64,000 nt of DNA from Euptelea pleiosperma (taxonomy: Eukaryota > Streptophyta > Magnoliopsida > Ranunculales > Eupteleaceae). The DNA lies in the NCBI GenBank assembly GCA_035048495.1, contig CM068553.1, positions 15,501,190 to 15,565,189 on the forward strand. Reading direction: 5' to 3'. The notes beneath the pieces are model-generated. The model was given only the letters and a program-made list of their open reading frames with translations, was not told where the DNA came from and searched no databases. Below, piece after piece: positions 60,684 through 64,000 of this stretch. The translations under genes and the position numbers were made by a program. The stretch's first letter is position 1. The number at the start of each line of letters is the position of its first letter.

Positions 60684-61429
60684 TTTTTCTTTATTAGGCT
60701 GCAGGTGAAGTATGCTTTTGACAGTTAAAAGATGTAAATACTCCTGCCCATGTGAATGATAAGAGAACAAATAAAACAAAATGAGAGCATTTCTGGAATG
60801 AAATTGTCCAACACCACAAGGTCCACAACTTCAAATACCCATCACAAGTGAAAAATTGAAGAAAATAAAATGAAACAAAATGATGGCATTTTCGGAATGA
60901 TTTAAACCGAGTAGAATGCCCACCCTTGAACAAAATCCTGCCACCTCCACCGACTGCATAGATGATCTCGGATGATTCCTGAAGGATGCAGCTGGAGAAA
61001 GGATTCCATCAATTAGCAATACTCTTTGTTCATGAGAAACATTGTTAAGTCAAAGCTGAAGTCTAGTTCTTGACCTGAGGTCCTTATCTGATAGTGGCCA
61101 TGTGGCTCAGTACAAATATGCCCACTAGAAGGTGGATTGCACATATTCGATCAATATATGTGGAATTGACCTATATTAGACGTGCAAACTATCTCGTAAA
61201 TCCTTTTGATTTGATCGAGGTTGGGACCACCCCTACTACCAGTTGGTCTCAAATATATTGATCATACATGTAAGCCCCACATGATAGTTGATCTAATTGA
61301 ACCCACCGGCCCACTCAGCCACTTGGCCAATATTATGATAGGTTCCAGCTTTCAAGGCTAGACCCTAGGTCCATCTTAGAACTATATAGATCTCTTAATC
61401 ATGGAAAAAATATCAATTTGGAAGCCCAA
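60684..61429. other. Gene-free interval
   Basis: No gene, RNA or repeat boundary is recognised. Near 61000-61430 the text is ordinary AT-rich intergenic sequence. Confidence 0.35.
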
Positions 61430-61700
61430 ACACCAGGCCATCTTGTGGAATTGCATAAACCAAAAGTAAAACCTTTACGGGGAATCCGACCTATTGAAAT
61501 GGTAAAACACCCCTAGAATATATACCAAAGATGCCTAATCAATATGCTCAACCCATTGGAGTACTTCCAATGTTGATCAAATGACATTGCAATGGGAGGA
61601 CCCACAAAACACCACCCATTTGAAATCAGCCCATGCCCAATGAGTTGAACACCATAGTAAATATAGTAAAAACTTTTGGAGAATACACTTCCTTAACCAC
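61430..61700. repeat. Third copy of the kinase 3'-flank block
   Basis: It is collinear with 34240-34480 and 35230-35475 (ACCAAAAGT.AAACCTTT, GAAATGGT..AACACCCCT, CAAAGATGCCTAATCAA). It shows that this flank was duplicated together with the kinase gene. Confidence 0.75.
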
Positions 61701-61901
61701 ACAGAGGAACATGAAACTTAAGAGCAATAGAAAAGAAAGATGCATGATTTTTTTGCAGGTATTCATTACATGGAGATGTGGTATAATATTATAGTACTCT
61801 ACACAATAATTTAAACTACACACACCCAAGTGTTGAAATATATTAAGAGGATCTTACTATCTAAGTGAAGATGGCTCACTAAATGATCATCGGGCAATCT
61901 C

Positions 61902-63600
61902 TTATGGTAGCATGAAGTCATTCTTGACACTATATTGACCGGTTACATCACCAATTGAAGAATTAGAAGTTTCACCTAGCAAAATTTCAGTCTCCTCGTA
62001 GTTTCGTTGCACCCATAGATGCTCTTGGAACATTCTCACTTTGTCCAACTTTGCTGCCACTTCCTTCATTGTAGGCCTATCTTCCCCTTTTAGCTTTAGG
62101 CATCTCCTTGCTAGCTCAGCAATTGCCAGTAGTTGCTCTTTGTCCCCCTCATTCATAACTCGATCGTCAAGAATTTGGAAGAGACAATTTTCGTTGAGTG
62201 AAGAAATGAAATACATAGCCAAGCTTCTATGTTTTTTAGATCTTTCTAATGAAATTGTCTTCTCGCCAGTTAAAAGCTCAACAATAACAACACCAAAGCT
62301 ATAAACATCACTTTTCTCAGTTAACTGACCTGTTTGAAAACATTCTAGATCCAAGTATCCTAAGGTCCCTTGAACTAGTGTAGTCATTTGTGTTTGATCA
62401 AGAGGAACCAACCTTGAAGCTCCAAAATCGGATACTTTTGCGATGTACGTAATTATCATCTAATAGTATGTTGTCAGACTTGACATCTCTGTGAAGGACC
62501 GGTATGGAGTGTGCTGAGTGCAAGTAAGCAAGTACTCCTACAGTTTCTGAGGTGATCCTTAAGCGATGACCCCATGAAATGGTAGTTGTGTTGCTCCCAT
62601 TCTGGATGTGCTCTAGGAGAATACCATTGGAAACGAATTCGTAAACTAACACGGTAACTTCAGTCTCTAAACAACAACCCAGAAGCTTTACCACATTTCG
62701 GTGGTTGATTTGAGAAAGAATGTCCACCTCATTTATGAACTGTGTAATTTGGCTCTGATCCATTAATTTAGACTTCTTAATGGCTACAACTCTCTTATCT
62801 GGTAAAATTCCTTTGTACATTGTACCATACCGTCCTTGGCCAAGAACTCGACTCTCATCATAGTTGTTGGCTGCCCTTTTTAAGTTTTGTACAATAAAAA
62901 TCTTGGCAATATCTGAAACACCTGTATGTGAAGTGATTTGTTGTTGCAACAGTAAACCTCCATTTTGTAGGAAGAATTTCTCTCTGAGTTTGATAAGCCT
63001 TCTTCGCTTGAGTGCCCAATAGAACAAGGAACTGGAAGCAATTAGAAACAAAAGGCCTAGACCAATACCTGCAAGGAAAAGAAGTTAGAAGAGGTTCACT
63101 ACAAGTCCCTATCAACTAGAAAGACTTTTATTCAATTGAGAATTTTGAAATTAGATGCAAAAAACTATTGGAGTGTTTGGGTGCAACATGGAAAGACATG
63201 ATGACTTTGTTCTTTTACAATTTTGAGTAGGTCTTGCTTAGTGAACAATGGTCGAGGAACGGCAGGTCATGAAATTTGGCTAGGACAATATCTCTTGATA
63301 GGGGTGTCCAAGAAGAAAAAAATGTACTCATAATTCATGTGCCCTTGAACACGAACGACTCTGTAATATGACGTACGTGTTTGTAGTGAAGGAATAAGAG
63401 CATAGAAGGATTGATCTATGCTAGCTTACCTAAAAGGAGGGCTAGAAGTAATTTAATATCACGGGTGCAGCCAGTTCCATCTTTTTTTCCGTCACCATTG
63501 TAGCCACGTTTACAAGAGCAGTAGAAACCCCCATTGGTATTATGGAAAATCCCAACCGCATGATAGGGTATGTTGTTTGCCTCGCCACAGTCGTCAATAT
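61902..63600 (-). pseudogene. Second wall-associated receptor kinase copy, degenerate, partial
   Basis: Exon 2 (63600-63430) and exon 3 (63068-61902) match the intact gene at 35640 in order, length of exon 2 (171 bp in both) and splice sites. Exon 1 would lie beyond the right edge. A 4-bp insertion near 62446-62450, just after ILLDDNY and before the DFG motif, shifts the kinase frame. The EGF module has lost two cysteines (PYHAVGIF for PCHADGIC), and the activation-segment LDPEC reads LDLEC. The Gly loop (GQGRYG), VAIKK and HRDVKS remain. A sequencing error could explain the 4-bp insertion alone but not the other losses, so a decaying duplicate is most likely. Confidence 0.82.
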
Positions 63601-64000
63601 CTTGATAATATGCCCGTCACCAAGAGAAGAAAGAGAACCCACGTTAACCAAGTTGAAATCAAAGCACTCACCATCAAATAAACTTACTTTTGTTCATGCT
63701 TTCGTTACATGAAACATCCCTGTAAAGTATAATCACGACTCTCATAAATTAAAGGGTGCTTTACAAGCAGCATCATTGTTCTGATTTCCCTGCTCCCATT
63801 GGCAAACATTACCAAACCAAACAGGGAGGGTTCCGACCACACGTGATTTTAATTTTTAAGCAGATAAATTAATTATGATGAATGGTTCACCGCTTGATGG
63901 AGATACACAAAAAATATCTGATTAGTGATATCTAGCCATTGAATTAGAATCCAAAACATTATTCAAATCAAACGGCTAGAAATCACCTTATGAAAACTTT
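63601..64000. other. Probable first intron of the second kinase copy
   Basis: It lies upstream of the exon 2 acceptor. The last 120 bases carry the dispersed repeat (TTGATGGAGATACACAAAAA, TGATTAGTGATATCTAGCC), as does intron 1 of the intact gene. The window ends before exon 1. Confidence 0.45.

Overview
This window reads as nuclear DNA of a flowering plant with a large, repeat-rich genome. The evidence is a wall-associated-kinase-type receptor gene (a family known from land plants) with GT-AG introns, CACTA (En/Spm) transposon remnants, a tRNA-derived SINE, several MITEs and long LTR-retrotransposon sequence. The species cannot be named from sequence alone. Almost everything from 271 to about 30,700 and from 41,775 to 57,668 is transposon.

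Left half (271-30,724): a nest built almost entirely from one LTR family with LTRs of about 2.6-3.0 kb running from TGATATTCGC to CTACTTTCA. The 3' LTR of a mosaic, internally deleted element starts at 6538 and finishes only at about 30,724, because it was split by (i) an LTR plus PBS stub at 6982-21165, itself split by a complete reverse-strand element at 7894-19343 (TSD TCCAC), (ii) a reverse solo LTR at 21945-24939 (TSD GCTGC), and (iii) a partial LTR at 25294-29650, itself split by a reverse solo LTR at 25752-28374 (TSD ACGGG). A 68-bp-class minisatellite and one terminus of a CACTA element follow (30,725-31,698).

Centre (33,480-41,270): two tandem copies of about 1 kb lie downstream of an apparently intact three-exon wall-associated receptor kinase gene on the minus strand (35640-39704). 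Then come a SINE with a perfect 10-bp TSD and a stray fragment of a kinase first exon.

Right half (41,775-57,668): the 3' part of a CACTA transposase gene whose last intron holds an 11-copy, 179-bp tandem repeat. A complete forward copy of the same LTR element (43511-54472, TSD GACTC) is inserted in that repeat, and a short reverse solo LTR (55980-57590, TSD GGTAT) is inserted in the CACTA terminal region. Small MITEs with clear TSDs follow (Mutator-like 58275-58451, hAT-like 58596-58938), and a decayed second kinase copy (61902-63600, continuing off the right edge) closes the window.

The most novel-looking system is the LTR family itself. It lacks any gag-pol that I can find, and instead carries one roughly 580-620-codon frame coding for a Gln/Pro-rich protein of no family I recognise. 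Its long LTRs are studded with near-perfect GTTGCAG hairpins and contain a tRNA-like module with Pol III A/B-box-like sequences. One hairpin is precisely present in one LTR and absent from the other LTR of the same element. Premature stops in the forward copy are all CAG-to-TAG, as expected from deamination of CHG-methylated cytosines.
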